Assembly: GCA_032209605.1 (NCBI GenBank)
Contig: JASFXZ010000044.1
Coordinates: 1,550,001 to 1,614,000 of the forward strand
Length of the DNA: 64,000 nt
Source: Mactromeris polynyma
Taxonomy: Eukaryota > Mollusca > Bivalvia > Venerida > Mactridae
Direction of reading: 5' to 3'
In this document: in pieces, positions 12,901 to 22,824 of the stretch
Position numbering within the stretch: the stretch's first letter is position 1
How the letters are laid out: each line of letters starts with the position of its first letter
The notes under the pieces: generated by a model
Told to the model about the DNA's origin: nothing
The model's input: the letters and a program-made list of their open reading frames with translations, nothing else
Databases searched by the model: none
Translations under genes and position numbers: made by a program

Positions 12901-13891
12901 ACTGAAAAGGCAAAATGTTTACCTGCGATCCCGTATCTATTTTGAATTTAATATTATGTTTCCGTGGTCCTACTTCCATTTCCGTGAAAACCTGGCCACT
13001 GGGATAATCCGTTTTTACACTGTCAATGCATAACTCAGAATCTGAACTGTCTGACTGTATAATTACGTCATTTACATTTTTCGTCTTGCAGACCTTTGCG
13101 TAATGGTTCCACTTCTTGCATTTATTGCATTGTTTCCCTTTCGCAGGACACTGTCCTTTGTTGTGGCTCTGTCCACATCGGTCGCATTTTTCGGCACCGG
13201 ATTCATATGTAGATTGTTTCCATTTTGGTTTATCCTTGTAGTGGGATCCACGTTTTGTCTTGGCAACATGGTTAACTGAACCACTTGCATAATTGAAGTT
13301 TGAACTTGAACTTGGCTGCATGTTTCTTAATTGCTCCTGTGCATACTCATATGACTGGCAAATTTGTATAGCCTTTGTTAATGTCAAATCTTCTCCAATG
13401 GTGAGTAACCTTTCTCTAATTTTCTGAGATTTGATGCCGAACACTATTCTGTCTCGGATCATGTCATCTATATAACTTGCACCGAATGAGCAGTCCTGAG
13501 CGAGTACTTTTAATCTAGTTATATACTGCTCTGCGGTAGTGTCGCCTTGGATTTCATTATTAAATTTAAATCTCGCGAATACCGGATTTGACTTTGGCTG
13601 CACCAGTGTCTGGAATGCATCACATGTAGATTTAACTGACTTTTTCTCTTCGTCTGTAAGTGATAAAGTGTTAAATATCTCCCGTCCTTTATTACCAACC
13701 CATAACAATAGATAGGTAATTTGAACTTCTTCCGTTTTATCCAATAAAGCACCAGCGAAAATAAGTTCTACATGCTGTCTAAATTTTCTGAACGATTCCA
13801 GCACATTGACACTATCCCAGTCCATGACTGGTGTCGGGACACCTGCTAAGTCCATCTTAGAAAAGTTCCGTTTATATTCACTTGGAATCAA
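9908..13891 (-). CDS. Gag-Pol polyprotein of Ty3/gypsy element, 1327 aa
   Basis: A single uninterrupted frame encodes gag and pol together. In order: a capsid-like region (about 1-200), two zinc knuckles (about 236-268, C-X2-C-X4-H-X4-C type), an aspartic protease (DTGSQVNIL, 319-327), reverse transcriptase (LRLPFGLISS near 571; catalytic IVDDILVYG at 601-609), RNase H (QTDASRSGLGA from 750), and integrase with its zinc-binding HHCC region (968-1004) and catalytic D1032, D1085, E1121 (D,35,E). Catalytic residues look present, though the usual DNGPQ-like motif reads DNQTC. Gag and Pol share one frame, so no frameshift is needed. Family assignment is firm; the exact lineage cannot be named. Confidence 0.97.
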   Translation of the reverse strand: MIPSEYKRNFSKMDLAGVPTPVMDWDSVNVLESFRKFRQHVELIFAGALLDKTEEVQITYLLLWVGNKGREIFNTLSLTDEEKKSVKSTCDAFQTLVQPKSNPVFARFKFNNEIQGDTTAEQYITRLKVLAQDCSFGASYIDDMIRDRIVFGIKSQKIRERLLTIGEDLTLTKAIQICQSYEYAQEQLRNMQPSSSSNFNYASGSVNHVAKTKRGSHYKDKPKWKQSTYESGAEKCDRCGQSHNKGQCPAKGKQCNKCKKWNHYAKVCKTKNVNDVIIQSDSSDSELCIDSVKTDYPSGQVFTEMEVGPRKHNIKFKIDTGSQVNILPFQLFRMLGVKSALTNSKTKLSAYSNTQLDLKGVIKLPCIHNKSSRTEQVEFHVVETTSPPLFGLQSCLDFGLVKVTYSVEQDISTGSMTKESVLREFPEVFKGIGSIPGECSIQLSPGAVPVVHPPRKIPVAIRDRCKKELDRMVDLGVIKKVEKPTEWVNSLVCVVKTSGALRLCLDPHDLNKCVQRPHYPIKTIDDVLPELTEAKYFTKLDATSGYWAIKLNEKASFLTTFNTYFGRYRYLRLPFGLISSMDIFQRKMDESFEGLSGVVIIVDDILVYGKTREEHDRNLRIVLQRSFERGIRLNKDKLEVGLTEVKYFGHVLSGNGLSADPAKISAIKDMPAPENKSELQTVLGMVNYLSRFCPKLAQVTNPMRELLGKSVEFYWGKPQAEAFSKVKELITQEPGQVLCYYDPDKPLILQTDASRSGLGATLLQDGRPIAYASKSLTASEKNYAQIELETLGILFGLKRYNHWVYGRKVTVETDHLPLIPIFKKPLFLAPARLQRMMLQMQRYDIQVTFRAGKQIPVPDTLSRKSVNDTCPGLSDNIDVQVNMVISSLPVSDRKLQEICAETEKDEQLSVLITVIMAGWPVYRKQCQPEVIDFWNYRDELSVVNGLIMKGQKIVIPRVLRSNMLKVVHSAHFGVEKTLRRARDLIFWPRISNDITQMVLDCPICLEFRSSNPKEPLQSHEIPKYPWQIVASDLFTWGNKEYIVVADYYSHYFEVKQLSNMKSSSVINRMKGIFSRLGIPERLVSDNQTCYASEEFAQFAKHWDFQHVTSSPHHSSGNGYAEAYVKICKRIFKKAKSDGKDPYIGLLEYRCTPLNIGYTPSELLMGRQLRSILPTAKAYLMPRHISPKVVETKLGNSRKREKGYYDKSAKPLQSLDLGGSARVQQQDKTWKPAEVIDKLNDRSYVVRTSDGATYRRNRRHLIKSNECTPVTPDIEITEQSENESNPCLEPQSPTSMSEKIQPGNSSADKTLYRTRYGRLVKPRIIDSV

Positions 13892-13966
13892 AATTAAGTT
13901 AAATTAATGTTCCTTTCAGTGAAAATATATCAAGAAATTCACACCAGTTTTAAACTTCTGACACCA

Positions 13967-14178
13967 TGTTTCGTTATGTATATGGTGTAATGTAGAACAA
14001 CACTTATAATGATTTCTACTACTTTAATTGTACTACCATATAATATGAAAAAGCTACAGGTTTAATAATTATACTACTAGTTCATGGAAGCTGTGTGATA
14101 GAGTCCTTCTCACAGATTGTATAAAGGTATACATAGTGCTGGTCAGTATAGAAAGTAGACTGGCTACATAACACAACA
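13967..14178 (-). repeat. 5' LTR of gypsy element with adjacent primer-binding site
   Basis: This is the upstream LTR for the minus-strand element. The tRNA-Leu-type primer-binding site is at 13954-13966, directly inside it. It should hold the promoter; no clear TATA box was identified. Confidence 0.95.
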
Positions 14179-14234
14179 GTTGTATTATAATAGTTAATTA
14201 TTTATTAATGCATTATAAATAAATCATGATCAAA

Positions 14235-14372
14235 GTCATACAGGCAACGTCTGCTGCTGTGGAAAGACTTTTTAGTATAGGTGGTAAGGTCTTCAGGCCT
14301 GATAGGTGCAGACTAAAATACGACACATTTGAAAGGCTCATGATGATACTTGCAACAGCCTGCGACTCTTAG
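14235..14372 (+). pseudogene. hAT transposase C-terminal dimerisation remnant
   Basis: The 45-codon frame ends at a natural stop (14370-14372). It contains AAVERLFSIGGKVFRPDRC followed by RLKYDTFERLMMI, the conserved hAT C-terminal dimerisation domain (hATC). No DDE core or BED zinc finger is left. It runs on the plus strand inside the hAT, just right of the gypsy LTR. Confidence 0.88.
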
Positions 14373-14430
14373 ACTATTGACAGTGAGACTAATTGGGGAC
14401 TGTATTCCAAGTTTGGAATAATTATGATTA

Positions 14431-15266
14431 CACTGGAACTCCTTTTAACCGGACATGCTCGGGACTGGACAAAATGTCTGTTTTAAAGGGGTTTCCGGAC
14501 TAAAGGGGTTTTGAGAACTGGACAAGATTGGCAAATTTATTTTCAAACGAGGTCATTTGGATCTATATTTTGTTTTGTAGTGGTAATGATTTGTATCAAA
14601 AATCCATATAACTGTTAAATCTGAATGTGAAAATCTGACTAAAAATACATTAATAAACTCCTATTTATTTCAATATCGAATAAAAAACAATTTCAGTGTT
14701 GCAAATTATCAATTAGTCAAATGATTTACAATAATTGATTGGTTGGAGGTGACCCCCTGAAAGATACTAGTCCATTGTCAAATCTACAGGGGTTATAAAT
14801 TAAACAAAGAACCTGTGAAAACACAGTCAATGTTCCCTTCAATTATCAAGTATCATTAATCAGTTTGTTGTCATAGCAATTAAGACCATGACAGACAGAT
14901 GCTCTAGCCAAACACTAAGTAGGTGTGAAATGTTAAAAACAATATTGACTGCCTTTATTTACTGTATAATTTAACTTACAATTCCAATTGCATTAAAAAA
15001 TCATTTCTTCTGATACTCTCAGTGCTCTGTATCAAACTCTTCCGTCAAAAGTTTTGCGCAAGATGTGAAAATTAATATTGGGTTGAAGGGTCGTGATTTA
15101 TAATGGAAATATCCATTTCGAGCCAAAATTCTTGACTGCTTTCCTGAATTAAGGGGTTTCTGGATTAAAGGGAAATTATATAGTAAAAAAGTTGGGACCG
15201 TATGATTTGTCCTGTTTAAAGGGGTTTCCAGAATTAAAGGGATTCTGGTTTAAAGGGATTCCAGTG
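14431..15266. mobile_element. MITE with TA target duplication, nested in the hAT
   Basis: The inverted ends begin CACTGGAACTCCTTTTAACC (left) and CACTGGAATCCCTTTAAACC (right, reverse complement), flanked by TA (14429-14430 and 15267-15268). The subterminal parts repeat (T)TTAAAGGGGTTTC-like motifs several times. There is no transposase, so it is a non-autonomous Tc1/mariner- or pogo-type element. Confidence 0.85.
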
Positions 15267-15596
15267 TATATTTCTGTGATGAATATATTTCTGGGTTAAT
15301 TTAATTTCTGTCTACTGACGATATGCATTATTAAATATATTCTACATAAATTTGAATAAGTTAACATATCGTGTTTTATTTGCGACCCATTTTAGACAGT
15401 TATTTATTATACAATAATAATTTAAAACATTCTGTACTCAGTACTTACTCGAGTACTTTAAGTAGTACTCAGTACTTACTTAAGTACACACACAAAAGTG
15501 AGTACTCTGTACTTACTCGAGTACTGCCTAAGCATCCAGTACTCCGTACTTACTCTAGTACTATCCCCCAGTACTCGACCCATCCCTGTAAATGAA

Positions 15597-18500
15597 CAAT
15601 GCTAATGTATATATGACTTAAAATGTACCTTTTTATATTATTTAGAAATAAAGCATACTGTTGAATACAATTTATGTTTTTACTACAATACTTGGTTAAT
15701 TATTTCATTCCAACCAATAATCTGAAAGCAGTCATTACTTTTTTACCAAAATGTCTCTTTCTCACTAGCTGGTTTTAATCAGTTGCAATTTAAATAGATA
15801 ATGGACATAAAATCTTTAATATATCTGGATGCTAACAAACCATAAATATTTTTTCTAAACTAAAATAATGGAATTCCTTCAGCCGTCAAGCTTGGATCTA
15901 ATAATAGCTTAGGTCTGTTATAATAACTTATTGACAGGTAGGCATGTGTTTGGACCATAATCAATGAAGACACCAATAATAGTTGACATAAAAAGTTAGA
16001 TGCAGAAACATGATTAGCTTTTATTATAATTGTAAATTCTCCAAATATGGGCAATTAGAAAAATAAATCCCAGTGATATGCTGGTAATGGCTACTCACAT
16101 TTGAGTCTTTATTTCAAAAGTAATTTATAGGAGTGAGAAAAGTTCTTATTCCCTCATTGTTTCATTTTTTACTGTTTAAAATAAGAAATGAGTAAGTAAC
16201 ATTTTTAAAACCTTAAATTTAATCTTTATGTTCATTCAAATCTTTTCACAAAGATAAACATATTTTCTAACATTCAAAACATGCCACATTGATTAATGTT
16301 TATATAATATCTTGTATAAACTATTTTAATTAATTTTAATTGTGGTAGACTCTTCTCATCTTCACTGTAAATAGGAGTCAGTTGGTGACAGCACATATTG
16401 ATAAGATTCAATTGGAGTCCCACTGGGCCAGACATTGTAAAACTGCAGATTAGTGGTCTGGACACATTGATATCTAGATAGTGCACACAGGGGGCAATAT
16501 TGTTTATTGCATAACCTAATTTGTCCACCCCAATATTGACCCTTATTTTTGCCTCTCTTCTGATTTTTATCATCTTATATTTTAAGTATAATTTGTTTAA
16601 TATTTCAAATTTTGTGTTGAAGCATTTTTGAAGATTAGAAATACAATCCTAACATTGTAATGTCTGTCCACACAATTACTTATGTTTTAAAATGATTTTT
16701 GTCAATTAAAAAATGATTTGGTTACCTTTTTGACCTGTAACATACAGACCCTTCATTATAAAATCATTTGGATGATATAATTGATTATATATCCTAATAT
16801 TACCAGAAATATGCCAATTGTGTGCATTTTTGTTACAGCTGTATAAAATATAGATCCTTATGAATAAGACACTAAACTACAAAGTTGATTTTTCTTTCTT
16901 TCAATACAAAATCTAGGCTAATTTTATATATATGATAATTATTTTCTATAGATGCTTAGAATGGCCTTTTATTATTCATTTAATAAAATTGGTTACTAGC
17001 GAGTTACCATTAATCAGTTTGTTGTTTTTATTCATGAATGTTATATACACTACATGTATGTTGGCCTTGGTTGACCAGGGTGCTGGATTACAATATAATC
17101 TTAGACTGGATTAAGCACATTGGCCGTCCCTGGGTCCGCATAACTAAACCAGCCCACTTTTATTAAATCTACTAATTGACTGGCACAATGAGACTAAGTG
17201 ATGGATCAATTTTTTTGCAAAACTGATCGCAAAAATATCACAATTAAATATGTAGGGCCTCGTCCCGCATCTGGGTGATGGGTAGTTTTGATGCCCATGT
17301 ATCTGGATGTGGAGTGTTGGCCTTCTTACACATCCAGAAATAATAAATAACTCCATACATTGCTGGAACAGAACATTTCCACTCCCCTAAATTCATGATG
17401 GGGATTTTGTCCACCTTGTAAAATTCACGAAGGGGATTTTGTCTGCCTTGTGCAAAATGAGCCATGGGGATTTTGTCCGTAAGGGATTTTGTCCGTATAC
17501 CAATCAATTCAGCTGTATGGAAATATGTACATAATTATAGTTAATGTTATGAAGAATAGTAAACCATTTCTGTATTATTAGTCTTTAATTTTTAATATTA
17601 TGTGATTTACCTAATTATCAAGTATTACGCTGGTTATGTCATTTACAAAGGTTCATTTAAAAAAACTTAGGTTTGATATCACAATGGCATACAGTAAGAT
17701 ATATAATTATACAGATACAGCTTTTCCAGGCCCTGCATTTGTTGGTTAGATCCTGAATTAAGGATGCTCGGTCTAGGGAATCGTCAAGTCTAATGAAAAT
17801 TGACACATGCAAACTTGGTGTCATAAAATTTAATTCTGCATTCATGACAGTACATTCAAAATAATTTCATGTCATTATTTCAATTCTGTTAGTATAAATT
17901 TAACTTTCTTTATTTTTGCATAATATGTCAAAAATATTTAATGATAACATGCTCTGTCACATTTGATAGATAATAACAAATATTAACATGCCATGCAGTG
18001 TTTTTCCTGACAAACAAATCTTGTCTCATTTTTCTGAGAAATTAAAATTATTTGTGTGCGTCCAGGATGACAGAATTTCTTCAAAAGTGAAATCACCTCA
18101 GTTTGTACCTTACTGCAATTTTCCAAAAATGTACTTTCACTTTGATAATTGCATGCAGACTGTGTCAAAGATTAAGTACAATAAGTGTTGACTCAATTGA
18201 ACATAAATAGTAACCAGTCTAAAATTTGACCAATTCATACTTTGAACGGTTGCACAGTTCGCAAAACAAAGTGTTATACCACTCGCTGTGCTCAAAGGAA
18301 TCTGATGATGTTTATGACATTCGCTACAAGTTATGAGAGCATAGCAGTTCAAAAGATAATGACAAACGTCACAATTCAGATTCATTTGTTTCAAATAAAA
18401 GTAAATCATGATCTGTAATGTTCATTTGTGTGTTAACCCTCACAGTCACATACAGTAACTAATAAGTACGACTTGTAGTTTTCATTACAATTACGACAAA

Positions 18501-19186
18501 TAGTAATCAGTAAGTCATTGTTTAATAACTATTATCAGTAGAACAAAGTTTTATTCAAAAAGTATTCCTGTATGACATTTAGAAATGACAGTCAAATGTG
18601 TAAACGAGGGGGTCAAAATGACCCCCAATTTTTAAGTCAGGGGAAAACACTGTCATGAACAATGAAAAATGAGTTGTTCATTGTCACTCAGTTATTGAGT
18701 TATATTGGACATTAATTATAATTAAAAAATCAATTATACTCATGCTGGTGCTAATTTTGTTCCTTTTCAATATGTAAAGCATGTTTCAAAATTTCACTCT
18801 GCAAATAAACTTAGAAGTAATTGATTGAACAGAATACTTTTAAAAATAAATATTATAATAGTTGCTCCTTTAATTAGGACGTAATGTGACAAAATGAACT
18901 CATTAATACTTCTGCCATTTATGTAATGTATTATGTGGTATTACTGACGTCTTTTTTATTTAATATATAATTTATCAAAAAATAATTTTATATAATTTTA
19001 TGGAACAATGTCATGTAGATATATTTTCATCCATTAATGACAAAATTGATTAGTAGTGTATGACAACAATCTGCTATAAGACTGGGGCCAACTGTATATA
19101 CAATATGTGGTGACACATTGGTGATCACATCTACTATGTTAATCTCATCCTGTCATAAAAGGAGACATTATATAACATTATATAAC
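15597..19186. other. No gene seen; GGGGATTTTGTCC motif cluster at 17400-17500
   Basis: The stretch is AT-rich. The only clear structure is a run of four GGGGATTTTGTC-type motifs, about 17 to 35 bp apart, within 17400-17495. A perfect short palindrome, GGGGGTCAAAATGACCCCC, sits at about 18609-18627. Confidence 0.4.
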
Positions 19187-19199
19187 CATGGTCATAAAA

Positions 19200-19496
19200 A
19201 TTGGTAGCGGATCAGTGGTCCAGTGGTAAAACGCTGGACTTGTAATCCAGGGATCGCTGGTTCGATTCCCCGCTCCATCACTGACCGTACTAACAGTCTT
19301 TCGGACGAGACTTTAAAAACCGAGGTCCCGTGTATGATGCTTTACATCGAGCACGTAAAAGAACCAGGGGTGCTTCTGGAACTGGGGCATCTTCTGTATC
19401 ATGCACTATCCTCCAAAATCTAATATGACTAACATTCTTCCGGAGGCGTCGCCCATGTGGGAAACCGGTGGCGACGATAAATAAAAGCATATACAA
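19200..19496 (+). repeat. tRNA-derived SINE, second family
   Basis: The tRNA-like head at 19207-19279 folds with a good anticodon stem (CTGGA/TCCAG) and loop CTTGTAA (UGU, Thr). It has A box CAGTGGTAAAACGC and B box GGTTCGATTCC. The body carries TTTCGGACGAGACTTTAAAA, GAGGTCCCGTGTATGATG and GCACGTAAAAGAACC, blocks I know from invertebrate SINEs. The 13-bp duplication catggtcataaaa at 19187-19199 and 19497-19509 bounds it. The core differs from the SINE at 73-351 although both heads are Thr-like. Confidence 0.88.
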
Positions 19497-19509
19497 CATG
19501 GTCATAAAA

Positions 19510-20560
19510 TCAACATAGATAATGACAATGTGCAAATCGTGTCTGAAGAGGGGTTGGTTTTTTATAATCATCCTATCAGATTAAGGGCAATATGCTGATT
19601 GAAAAATCTTAATTGTCAATGTTAATTTCATTAATCATTGATTCTTAGTGCAGAGCAGTCTCATTCGAAATTATTGAATAAATAGTTGACCAGTATAACA
19701 AAGAAAACTGATAGTGCCAACTGATTTAAGGTAAAGATGATCAACAATAATATTTTATGTTTGATAAAATATTGAAACCTGATTTCCTCAACATAATATT
19801 TAATGCTGTGATGGTGATGGTGTGATTTTTATCATATTAAGAAATATATTAATTACTGAATAGTAGAACAACTATGATGTTTTGTTTAGTATAAAAATTG
19901 ATTATTTTAGTGATAGCCTTAATGGTTTATGTGTTAAGGGTGCCTAATGGCCAATTTTTTTAATCTGGAACCGTGCTTGTTATACAGATGACTATGGTAA
20001 TTTATTTTTAGTAAAACTATTTAGTGTATCAAGGCAAAGCTTTATTCAGTAGCTGGCCAGAAGCTGTAGACTCTATATTTTTATTCCTGTTTATCGTTGA
20101 CATTTCTAGTTAAAAACTCACATATTCCAGTCTTCATATAGCTTAAATATTACATTCATCAGCACTCCAGCGTTCATGCCGCCATCTTGTTTTCATGACA
20201 TTCGAATGGTATTTCTGAAAGTAGTGCCTAAGGTACATCCGAGGCACTTGACATAGTTGGCCGACGATTTCCGAATGTTGTTTAAGTATCAACCAAAATG
20301 GCGGTTTTGTCGTATAATTAACGACAAACAAAATATAAACATTTATATAGCGTATATACTGATATTTGTTTTAATATCTTTTACTTATATTTGATCTGAG
20401 TATGTGTCATATTTATAAACTCCCGTACCCGTAGCATATCCTTGGTATGATATCTACGAGTACGAGACTCCCGTACCCCTAGAATCAAATTCTAGAGGTA
20501 CGGACCCGTACCCGTAGTCACTTCCTATAAATTTATGTAACCAGTAACATTTTCAACCAC
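19510..20560. other. No gene seen; GTACCC-rich patch at 20420-20515
   Basis: A short patch repeats CCCGTACCC(G)TAG and contains the palindrome CTAGAATCAAATTCTAG. The rest shows nothing recognisable. Confidence 0.35.
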
Positions 20561-20571
20561 TAATTTTATTG

Positions 20572-20645
20572 GCAATAGCGCCACTAGGATTTGAACACAT
20601 GTCTCCGGTCCGGTCCGGTCCGTTATGCTAACCACTACACCACAC
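20572..20645 (-). repeat. tRNA-like fragment
   Basis: On the minus strand, a GTGGTTAGCATAACGG A-box-like and a GTTCAAATCC B-box-like motif are separated by a CCGGA triplet-like repeat. The arms do not fold into a normal tRNA, so this is a SINE relic. Confidence 0.45.
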
Positions 20646-20956
20646 ACCTAATATTTTGTTGCTCTCTGTCAGTTAAAGACGCTTAAAATCATGATCCTGT
20701 CTTTCTTGTATTTGGTGTCAGTTGTATTGATAAAGTCAAATGGATTGATTTTCCTGTAAAAAAGTACAACATGAAGTGTATTGCGCATTGTTATCCAAAG
20801 ATTGTCTTGAAGATTTAATCAATCAAACCAGGTGGGAAAACCCACAACCCACTGCTGTTTGCCTTAAATGAAGTAATACACAACATTCTTTGTTTCACAG
20901 GTCTGATAGTGTTCACAGAATGGTATAACTGGTATGGGTCAGAATGGTATATGTGA

Positions 20957-21031
20957 CAAACAGTTGGGCATCTCAAAAATGAAAATACAAAGAAGCTGAA
21001 AGATGTATTGCCTACACAAAGAAAGGCTTAT
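20957..21031 (+). CDS. Possible upstream exon of unknown gene
   Basis: A 25-codon open stretch ends at TAT|GTAAGT, a consensus splice donor in phase 0, matching the phase of the next exon at 21651. Its 5' limit is uncertain: no strong acceptor is visible. It encodes KNENTKKLKDVLPTQRKAY. Weak support. Confidence 0.3.
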
Positions 21032-21650
21032 GTAAGTAGTTTTTGGAAGTGATATTGTTTTTTACCTTGATACTGCCTTGAACATATTGTTTCATCAGAC
21101 ACTACTGTTTACAGTCATGCAGCTTGATATTTACAGTATCAATTGGAGAACATAAAGGTACAAAACATGTTTTGTTCTTCTCTGATGTAGCCTGCCCATT
21201 CAGCTTAGTTGGAAGAGTGCTAGACTGTTACCTGGAAGATTATTATTCATTTGTCAGGCTTGCAATGTTATACTTTACTTTGACATTTGGCTACTGTCAT
21301 TGTCCTCAACTTCTGATTTATGTTGTAGTTGTTGGTTGCTTCTGTAGGGCCAAATTAGTAATAGTTAATACTCAATTGCAGGTAAAATGATTAGTTCAAA
21401 GTGCAAATAACTGGAAATAGTGAAAAGAGGCATTGTGTAATTTTATAGCATTTATTTAGTAAGGGAAGAGCTATGCCTCTAGATTGAGAAGAGTTGGGGC
21501 ATCTGTATCCAGTGGACGCATATTTAGTTCCTATATTTAAAAGTGTAATTTACATTGATTAGGATCACTAGAACTTCTACTGATGTTTATCCAAGTCATT
21601 AAACAGTTATGCATTTCAATCAATGTTTTAAAACTATTTTTTCCTTACAG

Positions 21651-21737
21651 GTTGTGAAAAATGGTGTAAGACAGATTGAAGAATGCCAACATTCAGATAG
21701 TATTTTTGTGGAAACCAAACAGCAGCATGTAAAAACG
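21651..21737 (+). CDS. Internal exon of unrecognised gene
   Basis: The exon is preceded by a strong pyrimidine-rich acceptor (TTTTTTCCTTACAG) and is open in one frame for exactly 29 codons (VVKNGVRQIEECQHSDSIF...). It ends ACG|GTATAA, a usable but weak donor. Both ends are phase 0, which fits the next exon at 22393. The other frames are closed by stops. I do not recognise the protein family. Confidence 0.5.
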
Positions 21738-22392
21738 GTATAAATTAAGTACTAAGTTTATCATAGAGGTGGCTATGAGTATTCAAATATTATATGTTCT
21801 ACTGAATAGCCAAATAGATATTGGAACATTTGACAAGAAAATCAAAGGAAAAGCTAACAGAAATCAAAACTTTCTTCACATTTTATTTAATTGTATTAAG
21901 GATTGGTATATTATAGTAATGACATACAGACCTGCACAAATTGTTCAATGGTGAGGTATTGGTTGGTTGTCTGTCCTTTACAATTTGATAGTTTACACGC
22001 TAGCACCCACATGTCATAAGCAGTCCTAAACAAACGTTAATACCAATGTAAGGAAAACATAAGCAAATGGCCCACTATAGTTTGATGATTGACTGTTCAC
22101 AAGTTGAATGTTATATGATAAGTTCTCTGTAATACTTAGCGCATCCTTATAGTGTGCATCAAGCATGAATATAGTGTTAGGTATAAAAGACACCAAATAT
22201 ATGACAGAGTCTACAATATCAAATCCAGGGGACGTGGGAGGGAGACCTGGCATAAAATTCTCGTCTTTGTTAAAACATCACTATACCATCCAAGCAACAA
22301 AGTATGGAGTAGTCATGATAGTAAATTTGTTTTATTTACAATTTTGTGAGAGAGCCATTCCTATGTCAACATGCCTGCATTTTATATTTTAG

Positions 22393-22824
22393 GGCACAAA
22401 TGGACGCACTATCAAAGTTCGTTTTGAGGGTGGGATGGAGAAGACAAAGAGAAGTGCCAAACCATTGAAACCAAACAGAGAACCTGTTTACACTAGGTCA
22501 ATATCAACAGATCAAAGAGACACCTTGTTACAAGAAATAGCATACAGTGAAAGAAACATGGTGTCTGTGGCAACACAGGATATGCCGGTGATAATTCTAA
22601 ACAGTGATGAAGAGATCACAAATGTTGATAGACAGTTTAAATTAAACGAGATACTAAAAATGTGTAAGGAAATAAAAATTGAATTGCCCTCAAAACCATT
22701 GTGTACAGGAAATTCGGATACACCATTACACCAGACACATACCACTCACTGCTACACAAACAGAAAACAGTCCAACACTATTCACTTATACACAAACAGA
22801 AACCAGACACATACCAGTCACTAG
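22393..22824 (+). CDS. Exon of unrecognised gene, running into a minisatellite
   Basis: The acceptor TTTATATTTTAG precedes GGC ACA AAT, in phase 0 with the exon at 21651-21737. The frame runs 143 codons to a TAG. The first 110 residues have normal protein composition and include DMPVIILNSDEEI, which looks like a SUMO-interacting motif (VIIL followed by acidic residues). The last 30 residues are read from the start of a 36-bp minisatellite (CYTNRNQTHTSH), so the original C-terminus was probably replaced. The gene lies inside the 28.4-kb element; host-derived cargo is possible. No function is claimed. Confidence 0.5.
   Translation, partial: GTNGRTIKVRFEGGMEKTKRSAKPLKPNREPVYTRSISTDQRDTLLQEIAYSERNMVSVATQDMPVIILNSDEEITNVDRQFKLNEILKMCKEIKIELPSKPLCTGNSDTPLHQTHTTHCYTNRKQSNTIHLYTNRNQTHTSH

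Larger units (their letters stand above)
9394..14178 (-). mobile_element. Intact Ty3/gypsy LTR retrotransposon
   Basis: Two 212-bp LTRs (TG...CA) appear identical base for base, and the insertion is flanked by the 5-bp duplication gttgt (9389-9393 and 14179-14183). On the minus strand the 5' LTR (13967-14178) is followed at once by TGGTGTCAGAAGT, which complements the 3' end of a tRNA-Leu and is the likely primer-binding site. The polypurine tract AAAAAGGGAGA lies directly before the 3' LTR (9606-9616). With an undamaged polyprotein, this is the youngest large insertion in the window. Confidence 0.96.
9074..15588. mobile_element. hAT transposon hosting a gypsy element and a MITE
   Basis: The ends CAGGGATG and CATCCCTG are inverted, and the same 8 bp, taaatgaa, flanks them at 9066-9073 and 15589-15596: the hAT signature. 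Both subterminal regions (9079-9260 and 15424-15585) are packed with AGTACT/GAGTACT motifs in both orientations, as is typical for hAT transposase binding. Inside are a C-terminal transposase remnant (14235-14372), a Ty3/gypsy insertion (9394-14178) and a TA-flanked MITE (14431-15266). Without these the hAT would be about 0.9 kb, so it was already internally deleted. Confidence 0.92.

Noticed and set aside
19207..19279. Functional tRNA-Thr gene
   Set aside because: It folds better than the first but is the head of a SINE with a 13-bp target duplication at both ends.
21124..21390. 88-codon frame as a membrane protein
   Set aside because: It lies between a likely donor (21031) and acceptor (21650), has no upstream start context, and its middle reads through a tRNA-like piece near 21195.
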